From Oscillospiraceae bacterium (GTDB lineage Bacteria; Bacillota; Clostridia; Oscillospirales; Oscillospiraceae): a DNA stretch of 64,000 nucleotides. Each line of letters begins with the position of its first letter. The first letter of the stretch is position 1. The DNA is taken from the NCBI GenBank assembly GCA_017515345.1, contig JAFWFZ010000005.1:1-64000 (forward strand). The letters are read 5' to 3'. The position numbers and the translations under genes were made by a program. The notes below the pieces were generated by a model, which saw only the letters and a list, made by a program, of their open reading frames with translations, made no database searches and was not told the DNA's origin. Of the stretch, positions 31,912 through 40,505 are shown in pieces.

Positions 31912-33918
31912 ATGAAACGGTTTTTGTCATTGATCTGTGCACTTGTGCTTCTTGTCGGCGTCCTTGCGATACCCGGGCAGGCAAAAGCGTATACGGGCGG
32001 CAGGCTGGTCGCCCTCACCTTTGACGACGGCCCCGGTCCCTACACCGACCGGCTGCTGGACGGGCTCAGCGCCCGCGGCGCGAAAGCCACCTTCTTCATG
32101 CTGGGAAGCTGCGCGGAGAACTACCCCTCCGTGGTGGCCCGCGCCTATCGGGAGGGGCACCAGATCGCAAACCACAGCTACAGCCACGCCGATATGACCG
32201 GGCTGTCCGACTGGAGCATCCAGAACGAGTTCCAGACCACGAACGATATCCTGAACCGCTGCTCCGGCGCCTCGGATATCGTCGTCCGTCTCCCCTACGG
32301 CAGCTCCAGCTCCCGGGTGCGCAGCGCTGTTGGAGCGCCCATGATCGTGTGGTCCGTGGACCCCGAGGACTGGAAATACCGCAACAGCTGGACGGTGTAC
32401 AGCAACATCGTCTCCGCCGCCTTTGACGGCGCCATCATCCTGGTGCACGACATCCATCCCACCAGTGTGGACGGCGCCCTTTCCGCCATCGACGAGCTCC
32501 AGTCCCGGGGCTACGAATTCGTCACCGTGCGCGAGCTTTTCCGCCGCAGGGGCGTGCCTCTCTACAGCGGCAGCGAATACTACAGCTGCAAGCCCACCGG
32601 CGTGGACTACGGCCCGGTCACAGCCCCCTCCATCAGTGAGAAGGCGGAGAACGGGCAGCACATGGTGACCATCACCGCCCAGTCCGGCGCGGACATCTAC
32701 TACACCTGCGACGGCAGCGATCCGACGTTCAGCGGCAGGCGGTACACCGGTCCCTTCTCCGTCCCGGCGGGCGCCACGGTCAGCGCCATGGCGGCCTACT
32801 CCCTGAACGGCGACCGGGGCCCGGTGAGCTCCCTGTATATCAAGATGCTCAACTGCGAGCCGCCCGAGATGAACGTGACGGACGGCGTGCTCACCCTGAC
32901 GGCCTCCTATCCCACGGAAATGGTCCGCTACACGCTGGACGGCTCCAAAGCCGGCGGCTCCAGTGCCCTGTACACGGAGCCCGTGGCACTTCCGCCCAAC
33001 TCTGTGATCCACGCCGTTACCCTGGCGAACGGCTGGTACGGCAGCAGGCAGGTCACCGGCTGGTACTCCGGCAGGGGCAACTTCTTCCGCGACGTATATC
33101 CCGGCGACTGGTTCGCCGATGCGGTGGATCAGGCCACGGCGGAGGGATATCTCCGGGGCACCGGCGGCGACTGCTTCTCCCCAAGGAGCATGCTGACCCG
33201 CGGCCAGCTCGTCACCATCCTCCACCGCTGGGCGGGCGAGCCCGCCGCCGAGCAGGGACATCCCTTCACCGACGTGCCCGCCGGGCAGTATTACTCGGCC
33301 GGCGTGAAGTGGGCGTATCAAAACGGCATCGTCAACGGGCGGAGCGAGACCCTGTTCGTGCCCGACGCCCCCGTTTCCCGCCAGGAGATCGCCGTGATCT
33401 TCCAGCGGTACCTTGACAGCATCCACGCCGCCCGGCCCGCGGACGAGCCCATCGTCTTCGCTGACGAGGCCTCCATCGCCGACTGGGCCGCCGACGCGGT
33501 GGACATGATGAGCGCCCTGGGCATCTTCCTGGGCGACAACGACGGAAACTTCCGGCCCAACGCCTCCTGCACCCGCGCCGAGGCCGCGGCCGTCCTGGTC
33601 CGCGCCGCCGCCATCCCCGCCGGGCCGGAGCCTGAGCCTGCGCCCTCCGATGAGCCGACGCCCTCCGACGAGCCCGCACCCTCCGACGAGCCCGCACCCT
33701 CCGACGAGCCGACACCCTCCGACGAGCCCGCTCCCTCCGACGAGCCAGCGCCCTCCGATGAGCCAGCGCCTTCTGACGAGCCGACACCCTCCGACGAGCC
33801 CGCTCCCTCCGACGAGCCAGCGCCTTCTGACGAGCCGACGCCTTCCGACGAGCCGACGCCCTCCAATGAGCCAGCGCCTTCTGACGAGCCGACGCCCTCC
33901 GACGAGCCCGCCAGGTAA
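31912..33918 (+). CDS. SLH-anchored polysaccharide deacetylase
   Basis: A 668-aa exported protein. It has a signal peptide (about residues 1-26) and a NodB-type deacetylase domain (about 30-215) with LTFDDGPGPYTD (metal-binding Asp-Asp) and HQIANHSYSHADM (His ligands). Two chitobiase-type beta-sandwich segments follow (about 225-380; YYTCDGSDPTFSGRRYTGPF), then three SLH domains (about 395-575) and a 15-unit A/T-PSDEP tail. It would remove acetyl groups from peptidoglycan or surface glycans while bound to the wall polymer. SLH followed by a repetitive acidic tail is an unusual order. GGGAGGCGCGAA precedes the ATG. Confidence 0.92.
   Translation: MKRFLSLICALVLLVGVLAIPGQAKAYTGGRLVALTFDDGPGPYTDRLLDGLSARGAKATFFMLGSCAENYPSVVARAYREGHQIANHSYSHADMTGLSDWSIQNEFQTTNDILNRCSGASDIVVRLPYGSSSSRVRSAVGAPMIVWSVDPEDWKYRNSWTVYSNIVSAAFDGAIILVHDIHPTSVDGALSAIDELQSRGYEFVTVRELFRRRGVPLYSGSEYYSCKPTGVDYGPVTAPSISEKAENGQHMVTITAQSGADIYYTCDGSDPTFSGRRYTGPFSVPAGATVSAMAAYSLNGDRGPVSSLYIKMLNCEPPEMNVTDGVLTLTASYPTEMVRYTLDGSKAGGSSALYTEPVALPPNSVIHAVTLANGWYGSRQVTGWYSGRGNFFRDVYPGDWFADAVDQATAEGYLRGTGGDCFSPRSMLTRGQLVTILHRWAGEPAAEQGHPFTDVPAGQYYSAGVKWAYQNGIVNGRSETLFVPDAPVSRQEIAVIFQRYLDSIHAARPADEPIVFADEASIADWAADAVDMMSALGIFLGDNDGNFRPNASCTRAEAAAVLVRAAAIPAGPEPEPAPSDEPTPSDEPAPSDEPAPSDEPTPSDEPAPSDEPAPSDEPAPSDEPTPSDEPAPSDEPAPSDEPTPSDEPTPSNEPAPSDEPTPSDEPAR
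33640..33909 (+). repeat. 18-bp tandem repeat array coding A/T-PSDEP
   Basis: Fifteen in-frame 18-base units encode APSDEP or TPSDEP (one TPSNEP) at the C-terminus of the deacetylase. Units vary only at synonymous or Ala/Thr-switching positions, consistent with slippage-driven length change. Confidence 0.95.
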
Positions 33919-33930
33919 AATGACAGACAA

Positions 33931-33964
33931 AACAGCAGCCCATCCGCCTGGATGGGCTGCTGTT
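33931..33964. terminator. Bidirectional terminator
   Basis: AACAGCAGCCCATCC and GGATGGGCTGCTGTT form a perfect 15-bp stem with a 4-base loop between the convergent deacetylase and DUF169 genes. TTTTGTC follows on the minus strand. Confidence 0.85.
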
Positions 33965-33982
33965 ATTATGTTAACCTATAGC

Positions 33983-34789
33983 TCACTTATCCCAGAGGTC
34001 GCCCCGGGGAAGGCCCCACTTCTCGAACATATCCATGTAGAACTGGGGACGCGCGAAATCGGTGTCCAGCTCCATCCGGAGCTGACGGTAGCCCAGCTTC
34101 ATGGAGCCGATGGCGTCCAGCGTGCCGATCAGCTCCGGCAGCTTCTCCGCCCGGAGGGTGAACATGACCTCGTCCTCGTCGGTGAGGCCCCGCTCATACT
34201 CGCCGGGATCGGGGAAGGTGACGTTGTAGTCCTTGCCGTTCAGGACCGGGATGGAGGAGTGAACGCAGGAATCCACCGGGTCCAGGGACACGTCCAGCAG
34301 CTCGCCGGTATTGAGCTTCGGCACCATGAGCAGGGTGCGGATCTGGGCGGGGCGGCAGTAGATGCACACGATGTCCGGCTCAAAGGAGCAGGAGGCCAGC
34401 GGCGCGATGGAGAAGCCGACGGCGCCCTTCTTCGCCAGGCGGGGATACTTTGTCCGGAAGAACTCCACGCCCTTCTTGGGATCGCTGACGAACAGCTTGG
34501 TGCCCATGGTCTCGTAATCGGGCTCCTCCAGCTCCACCATGCCGTAGGATACCAGCGGCCACACGCACCAGTGGTCCTCCTTCAGCATGGTCAGCGCCAG
34601 CCGCTGCCGGCGGACGGCGGCGAAGGCCTGGCACATGGCGTAGTGTTTGCCCTGGTCCCGCAGGGGCCGGATCGTGTCCGCGGGCAGCTCGTCGCCCTCA
34701 TAGTGCACCTTCAGCGCGATGGGCGCGTAGCGGAGGATCAGCTCCTCCTCCAGCTTTTTTCCGTACTCGTTGTATTTTGCGATGTCCAT
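33983..34789 (-). CDS. DUF169 domain protein, paralogue 2
   Basis: A 268-aa DUF169 protein with APIALKVHYEGDELP, HYAMCQAFAAVRRQR, EDHWCVWPLVSYGMVE, FEPDIVCIYCRPAQIRTLLM and DSCVHSSIPVLNGKDYNVTFPDPGEYER. The family has conserved cysteines and an unknown function; a redox or haem-related role has been discussed only speculatively. It is similar along its whole length to the upstream neighbour, so the two arose by tandem duplication. It lies 21 bases after that gene, and both are downstream of the HxlR regulator on the same strand. Confidence 0.9.
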   Translation of the reverse strand: MDIAKYNEYGKKLEEELILRYAPIALKVHYEGDELPADTIRPLRDQGKHYAMCQAFAAVRRQRLALTMLKEDHWCVWPLVSYGMVELEEPDYETMGTKLFVSDPKKGVEFFRTKYPRLAKKGAVGFSIAPLASCSFEPDIVCIYCRPAQIRTLLMVPKLNTGELLDVSLDPVDSCVHSSIPVLNGKDYNVTFPDPGEYERGLTDEDEVMFTLRAEKLPELIGTLDAIGSMKLGYRQLRMELDTDFARPQFYMDMFEKWGLPRGDLWDK

Positions 34790-34810
34790 ATCAAACCCTC
34801 CGTTATCAGA

Positions 34811-35629
34811 TCAGCGCTGGCCGGGGATCCACTCCACCCCGGTCTCCAGGCCCCACTTTTTGAACATGTTGTTGTAGAACTCCGGCCTCGCGTAGTCGGG
34901 GCGGATGTCATAGGCGAGCTGCTTGTAGCTGAAGCCCTTGGCGATGAGCTCCCGGGAGGCCTGGATCAGCTTCTCCAGATTCTCGCCGGCCAGGGTGAAG
35001 ATCATCTCGTTCTCCCCCACCAGGGCGCGCTCATACTCCCCGGCGTCGGGGATGGAGACGTTGTAGGGCATCTCCCCGTTGAGCACGGGGATAAGCGCCG
35101 CGCCGCAGCTGTCGCAGGTGTCGAAGGAGGACCCGGCGATGTTGCCGGAATCGTACTTGGACGCCATCAGGAGCTGCCGGAGCTGGCTGGGCTCGCAGTA
35201 GATCATCACCGCGTCGGGGACGAACCGGCAGGACTCCAGCGGCGCGATGGCGAGGCCGTCCTTCTTCTTCGCCTCGTCGATATAGGGGTACTCGGCGCAG
35301 AAGTGGCGGTAGCTCACCTCCGGGTCACGGATGAAGTAGCAGCCGCCCACATATTTCCGGTCCGCCTCGTCGATCTCTCTCAGGCGGAAATTGATGACCG
35401 GCCACAGGCACCAGTGGTCCTCCGCAAAAACGGCCAGGTGGTTGCGGGTGCGCCGGACGAAAGCCAGCGCCTGGCAGAGCGCGTAGTGGATCCCCTGTTC
35501 GGACGGCTGGACGCAGCCCTCGGGGATCTCGTCCTTATTGATCAGCTTGATGGCCAGCACCGCGTTGCGAAGGCAGAATATGCGCTCCAGTTCTTCTCCG
35601 ATCCCATGGATCTCGTCAAGACTAAGCAT
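34811..35629 (-). CDS. DUF169 domain protein, paralogue 1
   Basis: A 272-aa DUF169 protein with AIKLINKDEIPEGCVQPSEQGIHYALCQALAFVRR, EDHWCLWPVINFRLRE, FVPDAVMIYCEPSQLRQLLM and DSCGAALIPVLNGEMPYNVSIPDAGEYER. It shares the invariant cysteines with its neighbour: CQA, DHWC-WP, IYC and DSC. It is encoded between the HxlR regulator and the second DUF169 gene. The nearness to the phloroglucinol operon suggests a related job, perhaps redox or aromatic-binding, but this is only context. Confidence 0.9.
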   Translation of the reverse strand: MLSLDEIHGIGEELERIFCLRNAVLAIKLINKDEIPEGCVQPSEQGIHYALCQALAFVRRTRNHLAVFAEDHWCLWPVINFRLREIDEADRKYVGGCYFIRDPEVSYRHFCAEYPYIDEAKKKDGLAIAPLESCRFVPDAVMIYCEPSQLRQLLMASKYDSGNIAGSSFDTCDSCGAALIPVLNGEMPYNVSIPDAGEYERALVGENEMIFTLAGENLEKLIQASRELIAKGFSYKQLAYDIRPDYARPEFYNNMFKKWGLETGVEWIPGQR

Positions 35630-35713
35630 GGTTTTTTCCTCCTATGTTCATTGTGATCGCTGTTTCATTATGATCGCGGCCGCGCGGTCAAAGGGCGGGC
35701 GCGGCGCGCGCGG

Positions 35714-36166
35714 TCATTTCGTGTTCCGCTGATACTCCTCGTCGTCCCACACCCGGTGCGCGTCGGAGATCTCCGGCAGCGCGTCCTTATACTGCTGGGC
35801 CCGGTGTACGGCGAAGTTGTCCGCGTCGATGGGGATCTGCTTGGCGTCCATCTCACGGATGCTCCAGATATAGAGCAGGTCCAGCGCGGGGATCAGCTTC
35901 TCCCCCTGCTCCGTCAGCACGTAGTCGGTGGAGGGCGGGAACGTGTCGCCGCTGACGATGCGCCGCACCAGGCCGTCCCGGATCAGCTCCTTGAGCTGCT
36001 GGCTCAGCACCTTTTCGGACAGAGGGAGCACCTTCAGCGTCTGGTTGAAGTGGATGGAGCCATAGGTATAGATCTCATGCAGGATCGTCATCTTCCACTT
36101 CCCGCCCAGACAGTGCAGCGCGTAATGGTACGGGTTCGTGGGCTTTGTAAAATCGACTCTGGCCAT
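35714..36166 (-). CDS. HxlR-family transcriptional regulator
   Basis: A 150-aa MarR/HxlR-type winged-helix protein. It has the typical opening NPYHYALHCLGGKWKMTILHEIY (HxlR members usually begin with C-P-h-x-x-x-h-h-GGKW; here Cys is replaced but GGKWK is kept). The recognition part is FNQTLKVLPLSEKVLSQQLKELIRDGLVRR, followed by a wing YVLTEQGEKLIPALDLLYIW. The ATG at 36166 follows GGAGGAGGCGC. It is divergent from the phloroglucinol-type operon and probably regulates it, with the inverted repeat at 36380 as candidate operator. Confidence 0.92.
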   Translation of the reverse strand: MARVDFTKPTNPYHYALHCLGGKWKMTILHEIYTYGSIHFNQTLKVLPLSEKVLSQQLKELIRDGLVRRIVSGDTFPPSTDYVLTEQGEKLIPALDLLYIWSIREMDAKQIPIDADNFAVHRAQQYKDALPEISDAHRVWDDEEYQRNTK

Positions 36167-36379
36167 ATTGCGCCTCCTCCGCCGTGCGCTCCGCGTCACG
36201 GCCGTATTTCCCGGCCCCATTTTATCACAGGCGGCCGCCGGTTTCCAACCGCTCCGTGCTAAAAATTCGCATCCGTTTTTGTACACTATTTCCGTTTCCG
36301 TGGAGCCCGCGCCATTGGATTGGGTCTTTTTGCCTCAGACTGCCCGAATTTGGTGTGCAGTTTATCAGATACCGAACAG

Positions 36380-36404
36380 TAACTAATATCTGTTTGGTTA
36401 GTTA
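36380..36404. promoter_or_regulatory. Inverted repeat, candidate HxlR operator
   Basis: TAACTAA-11-TTAGTTA lies between the HxlR gene and the SDR operon, about 20 bases upstream of the operon -35. Its symmetry and spacing suit a dimeric winged-helix regulator. Confidence 0.55.
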
Positions 36405-36423
36405 ATAACATACAAGTGTGTAA

Positions 36424-36452
36424 TTGTGACGGAAGTCCCGCGCCCGTATAAT
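36424..36452 (+). promoter_or_regulatory. Promoter of the phloroglucinol-type operon
   Basis: TTGTGA, 17 bases, perfect TATAAT, 97 bases before the SDR start codon. Confidence 0.8.
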
Positions 36453-36548
36453 AATATCTGTATAGGGATAAACCGGCGCGGGCGGATCTTCCCCATTTCG
36501 GGGATGCCCCGCTCGGCAAAAACAAATACATGAATAGGAGTGAATATC

Positions 36549-37343
36549 ATGGTACCTGTTGAAAAGAGCTTTGTCACCGGCATGTTTTCCGTGGAGGGCA
36601 AGGTCGCCCTCATCACCGGCGCCACCGGCGCGCTGGGCTGCGTCCTCTCCAAGGGGTACGGCTATGCGGGCTGCAAGGTCTTCATGACCGGCCGCAACGA
36701 GGCGAAGCTGAAGGCCCTGGAGGAGGAGTTCCTGGCCGAGGGTATCGACTGCGCCTACTGCGTGGGCGATCCCGCCGTCGAGGATGACGTTAAGCGCGTC
36801 ATCGCCGCCTGCGTGGAGAAATACGGCGAGGTCAACATCCTGGCCGTATGCCACGGTGTGAACAAGGTGCAGAATGTGCTGGATCAGTCCGTGGAGGACT
36901 GGCAGAAGATCATGGACGCCGACTGCAAGAGCGTGTACATCGTCACGAAGTACGTGGCCGAGCAGATGGTGGCCCAGGGCAAGGGCGGCAAGATGGTCGT
37001 CGTTACCTCCCAGCGGTCCAAGCGCGGCATGGCGGGCTACACCGGCTACTGCACCAGCAAGGGCGGCGCGGATCTGATGGTGAACTGCCTGGCCTGCGAC
37101 CTGACCGCGAAATACGGCATCAACGTCAACTCCCTCTGCCCCACCGTGTTCCGCAGCGAGCTGACCGAGTGGATGTTCGACCCCGAGAGCCAGGTCTACA
37201 AAAACTTCCTGAACCGGGAGCCCATCGGCCGTCTGGCGGAGCCCAGCGACTTCGTGGGCTACGCCCTGTTCCTCTCCTCCGCCGCCTCCGACTTCATCAC
37301 CGGCGCCAACTGCGACTGCTCCGGCGGTTATCTGGTGGTCTGA
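36549..37343 (+). CDS. Short-chain dehydrogenase, probable phloroglucinol reductase
   Basis: A 264-aa classical SDR. It has the cofactor motif TGATGALG (residues 23-30) and a catalytic Ser154 with Tyr167-x3-Lys171 (GYCTSK). HG replaces the usual NAG in the strand-4 motif (AVCHGV). Phloroglucinol reductases are NADPH-dependent SDRs that reduce the trihydroxybenzene ring to dihydrophloroglucinol. That assignment rests mainly on the next three genes, which match the remaining steps in family and number; the SDR fold alone would not show it. AGGAG lies 7-8 bases before the ATG at 36549. It is the first gene of the operon. Confidence 0.75.
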   Translation: MVPVEKSFVTGMFSVEGKVALITGATGALGCVLSKGYGYAGCKVFMTGRNEAKLKALEEEFLAEGIDCAYCVGDPAVEDDVKRVIAACVEKYGEVNILAVCHGVNKVQNVLDQSVEDWQKIMDADCKSVYIVTKYVAEQMVAQGKGGKMVVVTSQRSKRGMAGYTGYCTSKGGADLMVNCLACDLTAKYGINVNSLCPTVFRSELTEWMFDPESQVYKNFLNREPIGRLAEPSDFVGYALFLSSAASDFITGANCDCSGGYLVV

Positions 37344-37355
37344 CCGGGGGCAGCG

Positions 37356-38291
37356 ATGAAAAAAGAAGACATCCGCAGGATCCTCATCGTCGGCGGCGGC
37401 CTGATGGGCAAGAACATCGCTTTCGTGTTCTCCGCCGAGCCGGCGTATGAGATCACGGTATACGACATGTACCCGGTGGACGTGCCCGGCGGCATCCGGA
37501 CGAGCTGCGCCCAGCTCGTAGAAAAGGGCGTCCTCGCCCCGGAGGAGCTGGAGGCGCGTATCGGCCGCATCTCCTTCACCGACGACATCGACAGCGACAG
37601 CGTCAAAAATGCGGACCTGGTGGTGGAGGCGGTCTTTGAGGACATGGCGGTCAAGCGGGAGACCTTCGCCAAGCTGGAGGCGCGCTGCCGCCCCGATACG
37701 ATCTTCTGCACCAACACCTCTGTGATGAGTCCGTCGGAGATCAGCCGGGATCTGACCCATCGGGAGCGCTTCGCGGGCACCCATTTCTGGAATCCCGGCC
37801 ACCTGATCCCCCTGGTGGAGGTGGTCCGGTCCGATGCCACCAGCGACGAGACGGCGGAGACGGTGCTGGCCGTGCTGGCCGGCGTGGGCAAAAAGCCCGT
37901 GCTCTGCAAAAAGGATGTGCCCGGCTTCATCGCGAACCGCATGCAGCACGCCCTCTGGCGTGAGGCCATCTCCATCGTGGAGCACGGCATCGCCGACGCG
38001 GAAACGGTGGACATGGCGGTGCGCTACAGCTTCGGCCTGCGGCTGCCCCAGCTCGGCCCGCTGGAGAATTCCGACCTGGTGGGCAACGACCTGACCTACA
38101 ACATCCACGACTATATTCTGAGCTCGCTGGAGGATTCCCACGAGCCCTCCCCCCTGCTGAAAAAGCTGCGGGATGAGGGAAAGTTGGGCTTCAAGACCGG
38201 CGAGGGCTTCATGAAATGGACGCCCGAGGAGACGGCGGAGGCCGCCTCCGCCCTGAACGAGTATCTCATCCGTATGCTGTACGGCAAATAA
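37356..38291 (+). CDS. 3-hydroxyacyl-CoA-dehydrogenase-family enzyme, probable 3-hydroxy-5-oxohexanoate dehydrogenase
   Basis: A 311-aa protein. The Rossmann motif is ILIVGGGLMGKNIA. His143 in GTHFWNPGHLIPLVEVV and Glu155 twelve residues on reproduce the His-Glu catalytic pair of 3-hydroxyacyl-CoA dehydrogenases. The C-terminal dimerisation domain includes PGFIANRMQHALWREA. Family members also oxidise free beta-hydroxy acids (for example carnitine). In the phloroglucinol pathway a member oxidises (S)-3-hydroxy-5-oxohexanoate to triacetate with NAD+. HFWNP instead of the usual HFFNP hints at a non-CoA substrate. It starts 12 bases after the SDR stop. Confidence 0.78.
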   Translation: MKKEDIRRILIVGGGLMGKNIAFVFSAEPAYEITVYDMYPVDVPGGIRTSCAQLVEKGVLAPEELEARIGRISFTDDIDSDSVKNADLVVEAVFEDMAVKRETFAKLEARCRPDTIFCTNTSVMSPSEISRDLTHRERFAGTHFWNPGHLIPLVEVVRSDATSDETAETVLAVLAGVGKKPVLCKKDVPGFIANRMQHALWREAISIVEHGIADAETVDMAVRYSFGLRLPQLGPLENSDLVGNDLTYNIHDYILSSLEDSHEPSPLLKKLRDEGKLGFKTGEGFMKWTPEETAEAASALNEYLIRMLYGK

Positions 38292-38315
38292 ATATTTTTA
38301 GGAGGAAATTGACAA

Positions 38316-39332
38316 ATGGGAAAAATCGTATTCGTTGACCTGACGCATCCGTTCAGCGCCGAGATCCCGCGCTGGCCGTACTTTGACAAGCCGGTCATCG
38401 ACAACACCCACACCATGGCAAAGGGCGGCGTGCTGACCCAGAAGATCACCTGCACCATGCACACCGGCACCCACTGCGACGCCCCCCGCCACGTGATGGA
38501 GTACGAGTTCGACGGCCGCCGCGCCCGCTACACCCACGAGATGCCCGTGGACGCCTACACCGGCGAGGCCGTGGTGCTGGACATCGACATCGAGCCCTGG
38601 GGCCTTATCACCGACAAGCACCTGGACGAGTCCTGCGCCCGCCACGGCATCAAGGACGGGGACCTGAAGGGCAAGATCGTCTGCCTCAACACCGGCATGC
38701 ACCGTCTGTTTGACGACAGCAAGGCCTATTACCACTACGCCGCCGGCACCGGCATCGACGCGGGCAAGTGGTTCGTCCGCCAGGGCGTCAAGTGTGTGGC
38801 CATGGACTCCCAGGCGCTGGACCATCCGCTGCACACCGCCATGAGCATGAACGGCATGACCCGCATGGATCTGCTGGGCGCCACCGGCAAGACGATCATC
38901 GAGGAGTACAAGGAGCTCTTCGGCGAGGAGGCGTTCGCGGAGTTCGACAAGTTCGAGTATATCCGCATCCACGGCCAGGCCGCCTACGACGAGAAGTTCG
39001 GCGAGCTGGAGGATCTGGGCTGCTGGGGCACCTGGGAGCCCTGCCACAAGGAGATGCTGGGCCACGGCATCGTGGGCGTGGAAAACCTGGGCGGCGATCT
39101 GGACAAGATCCCCGCGGGCGTGTTCTTCCGCTTCAACTGCTTCCCGCTGCGCTGGTACATGGGCGACGGCTCCATGGCCCGCTGCACGGCCGAGATCGAC
39201 GAGGACCTGCTGGTCAAGGGCGTGCCCGACCGCACCTACGCCTACGGCGGCACCGGGTACGGCTTCCCCGAGGGCAACGGCGACAGCGGCCTCGAGTACA
39301 TGCGGAAGCTCTTCAACCGCAACAAGAAGTAA
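38316..39332 (+). CDS. Cyclase-family metal hydrolase, probable dihydrophloroglucinol cyclohydrolase
   Basis: A 338-aa protein of the cyclase/kynurenine-formamidase family. The metal motif HTGTHCDAP places His49, His53 and Asp55 as ligands. DLTHPFSAEIPRWPYF is the family N-terminus, and the C-terminal half is longer than in formamidases (about 210 aa). Dihydrophloroglucinol cyclohydrolase of the anaerobic phloroglucinol pathway belongs to this family. It opens the cyclohexanedione ring to (S)-3-hydroxy-5-oxohexanoate. The assignment rests on operon context. AGGAGG precedes the ATG. Confidence 0.78.
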   Translation: MGKIVFVDLTHPFSAEIPRWPYFDKPVIDNTHTMAKGGVLTQKITCTMHTGTHCDAPRHVMEYEFDGRRARYTHEMPVDAYTGEAVVLDIDIEPWGLITDKHLDESCARHGIKDGDLKGKIVCLNTGMHRLFDDSKAYYHYAAGTGIDAGKWFVRQGVKCVAMDSQALDHPLHTAMSMNGMTRMDLLGATGKTIIEEYKELFGEEAFAEFDKFEYIRIHGQAAYDEKFGELEDLGCWGTWEPCHKEMLGHGIVGVENLGGDLDKIPAGVFFRFNCFPLRWYMGDGSMARCTAEIDEDLLVKGVPDRTYAYGGTGYGFPEGNGDSGLEYMRKLFNRNKK

Positions 39333-39419
39333 GCTATCCTCCTCTTCCTGCGGCGGGGAGCCGCGGAAGGCACACGCGGCTCCCCGCCCCGTGCAAAATC
39401 TGAACGGAGGTAACCTCAC

Positions 39420-40262
39420 ATGCCATCCAAAACCATCATCACCGCCGCCGTCACCGGCGCGTGGCCGAAAAAAGAGAACAACCCCAACGTCCCTCTGACG
39501 CCCGCGGAGATCAGCGAGGACGTGTACGACTGCTGGCTCGGCGGCGCCGCCGTCGCCCACCTCCACATGCGGGACGACGAGGGCAACGGCACCATGAGCA
39601 AGGACAAATTCGCGGAGACCGTCCATCTGCTCCGCACGAACCACCCCGACTGCGACGTGATCCTCAACATGACCACCTCGGGCGACCTGAACGCCACGGA
39701 GGAGACGCGCCAGCTCCACCTGAAGGAGCTCCGGCCGGAGATGGCCTCCTATGACTGCGGGTCCATGAACTGGATGAACAGCGCCCTGTTCATCAACAGC
39801 CCCCAGTTCCTGGAGGAGCTGGGCCTGCACATGCAGGAGTGGGGCGTCAAGCCGGAGATCGAGGCATTCGACCCCGGCATGATCGCCAACGCCGCGTACT
39901 ACCTGAAAAAGGGCGTCCTGAAGGCGCCGCTGCACTTCCAATTCTGCATGGGCTGCGCCAACGGCATCCCCGGCAGCATGAAAAACCTGCTGTTCATGAA
40001 GGAGACCATGGACGCGCTCTGCCCCGGCTCCACCTGGAGCTGCTTCGGCGTGGGCCGCTCCGCCATGGAGATGCTCTACGGCGCCGTGGCCCTGGGGGGA
40101 CACATCCGCGTAGGAATGGAGGACAACGTCCTCTACGCCAAGGGTCAGCCTGCCAGCTCCAACCGCCAGTTCGTGGAGCGGGCAGCCCGCGTCGTCCGGG
40201 AATACGGCGGCGAGGTGGCCACCAGCGCCGAGGCGCGGGAGATCCTGGGCCTCGCCCGCTGA
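39420..40262 (+). CDS. BKACE-family beta-keto acid cleavage enzyme, probable triacetate acetoacetate-lyase
   Basis: A 280-aa TIM-barrel enzyme of the 3-keto-5-aminohexanoate cleavage (BKACE) family. The metal-binding HLHMRD places His47 and His49. TKENNPxVPLTPAEI-type N-terminal text (WPKKENNPNVPLTPAEI) and the late RVGMEDN glutamate are family hallmarks. BKACE enzymes transfer the acyl end of a beta-keto acid to acetyl-CoA. In the phloroglucinol pathway a member splits triacetate with acetyl-CoA into acetoacetate and acetoacetyl-CoA. It is the last gene of the operon, 87 bases after the cyclase gene, with GGAGGTAACC before the ATG. A terminator follows. Confidence 0.8.
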   Translation: MPSKTIITAAVTGAWPKKENNPNVPLTPAEISEDVYDCWLGGAAVAHLHMRDDEGNGTMSKDKFAETVHLLRTNHPDCDVILNMTTSGDLNATEETRQLHLKELRPEMASYDCGSMNWMNSALFINSPQFLEELGLHMQEWGVKPEIEAFDPGMIANAAYYLKKGVLKAPLHFQFCMGCANGIPGSMKNLLFMKETMDALCPGSTWSCFGVGRSAMEMLYGAVALGGHIRVGMEDNVLYAKGQPASSNRQFVERAARVVREYGGEVATSAEAREILGLAR

Positions 40263-40282
40263 AAGATCGGAATATATTATGT

Positions 40283-40312
40283 AAACCGCCGGGGGATTTT
40301 CCCCGGCGGTTT
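40283..40312 (+). terminator. Terminator of the phloroglucinol-type operon
   Basis: AAACCGCCGGGG and CCCCGGCGGTTT form a perfect 12-bp stem with a 6-base loop ending in TTT. Confidence 0.75.
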
Positions 40313-40392
40313 GTCGTCCCTCCCCGCCTCAACCGGCCGCCGCGTCCCGCGGACAGCAGCGGCGCCCCGGGGCCGCCCGGACGCACAAAAGA

Positions 40393-40421
40393 TTGACACC
40401 GGGACCCGCCGGTTTTATACT
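40393..40421 (+). promoter_or_regulatory. Consensus promoter of the SLH protease gene
   Basis: TTGACA, 17 bases, TATACT, 85 bases before the start codon. Confidence 0.85.
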
Positions 40422-40505
40422 ATATGGTATCCGGTTCCCCGGAGAATTTGCTGGATTTGGGAATCACCGGCGCCCGGATCGGCGGTATCCCTCGGAGGTC
40501 ATGCT

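Noticed and set aside
33640..33909. Repeat array considered as CRISPR
   Set aside because: Units are contiguous 18-mers without spacers and are in frame with the deacetylase gene.
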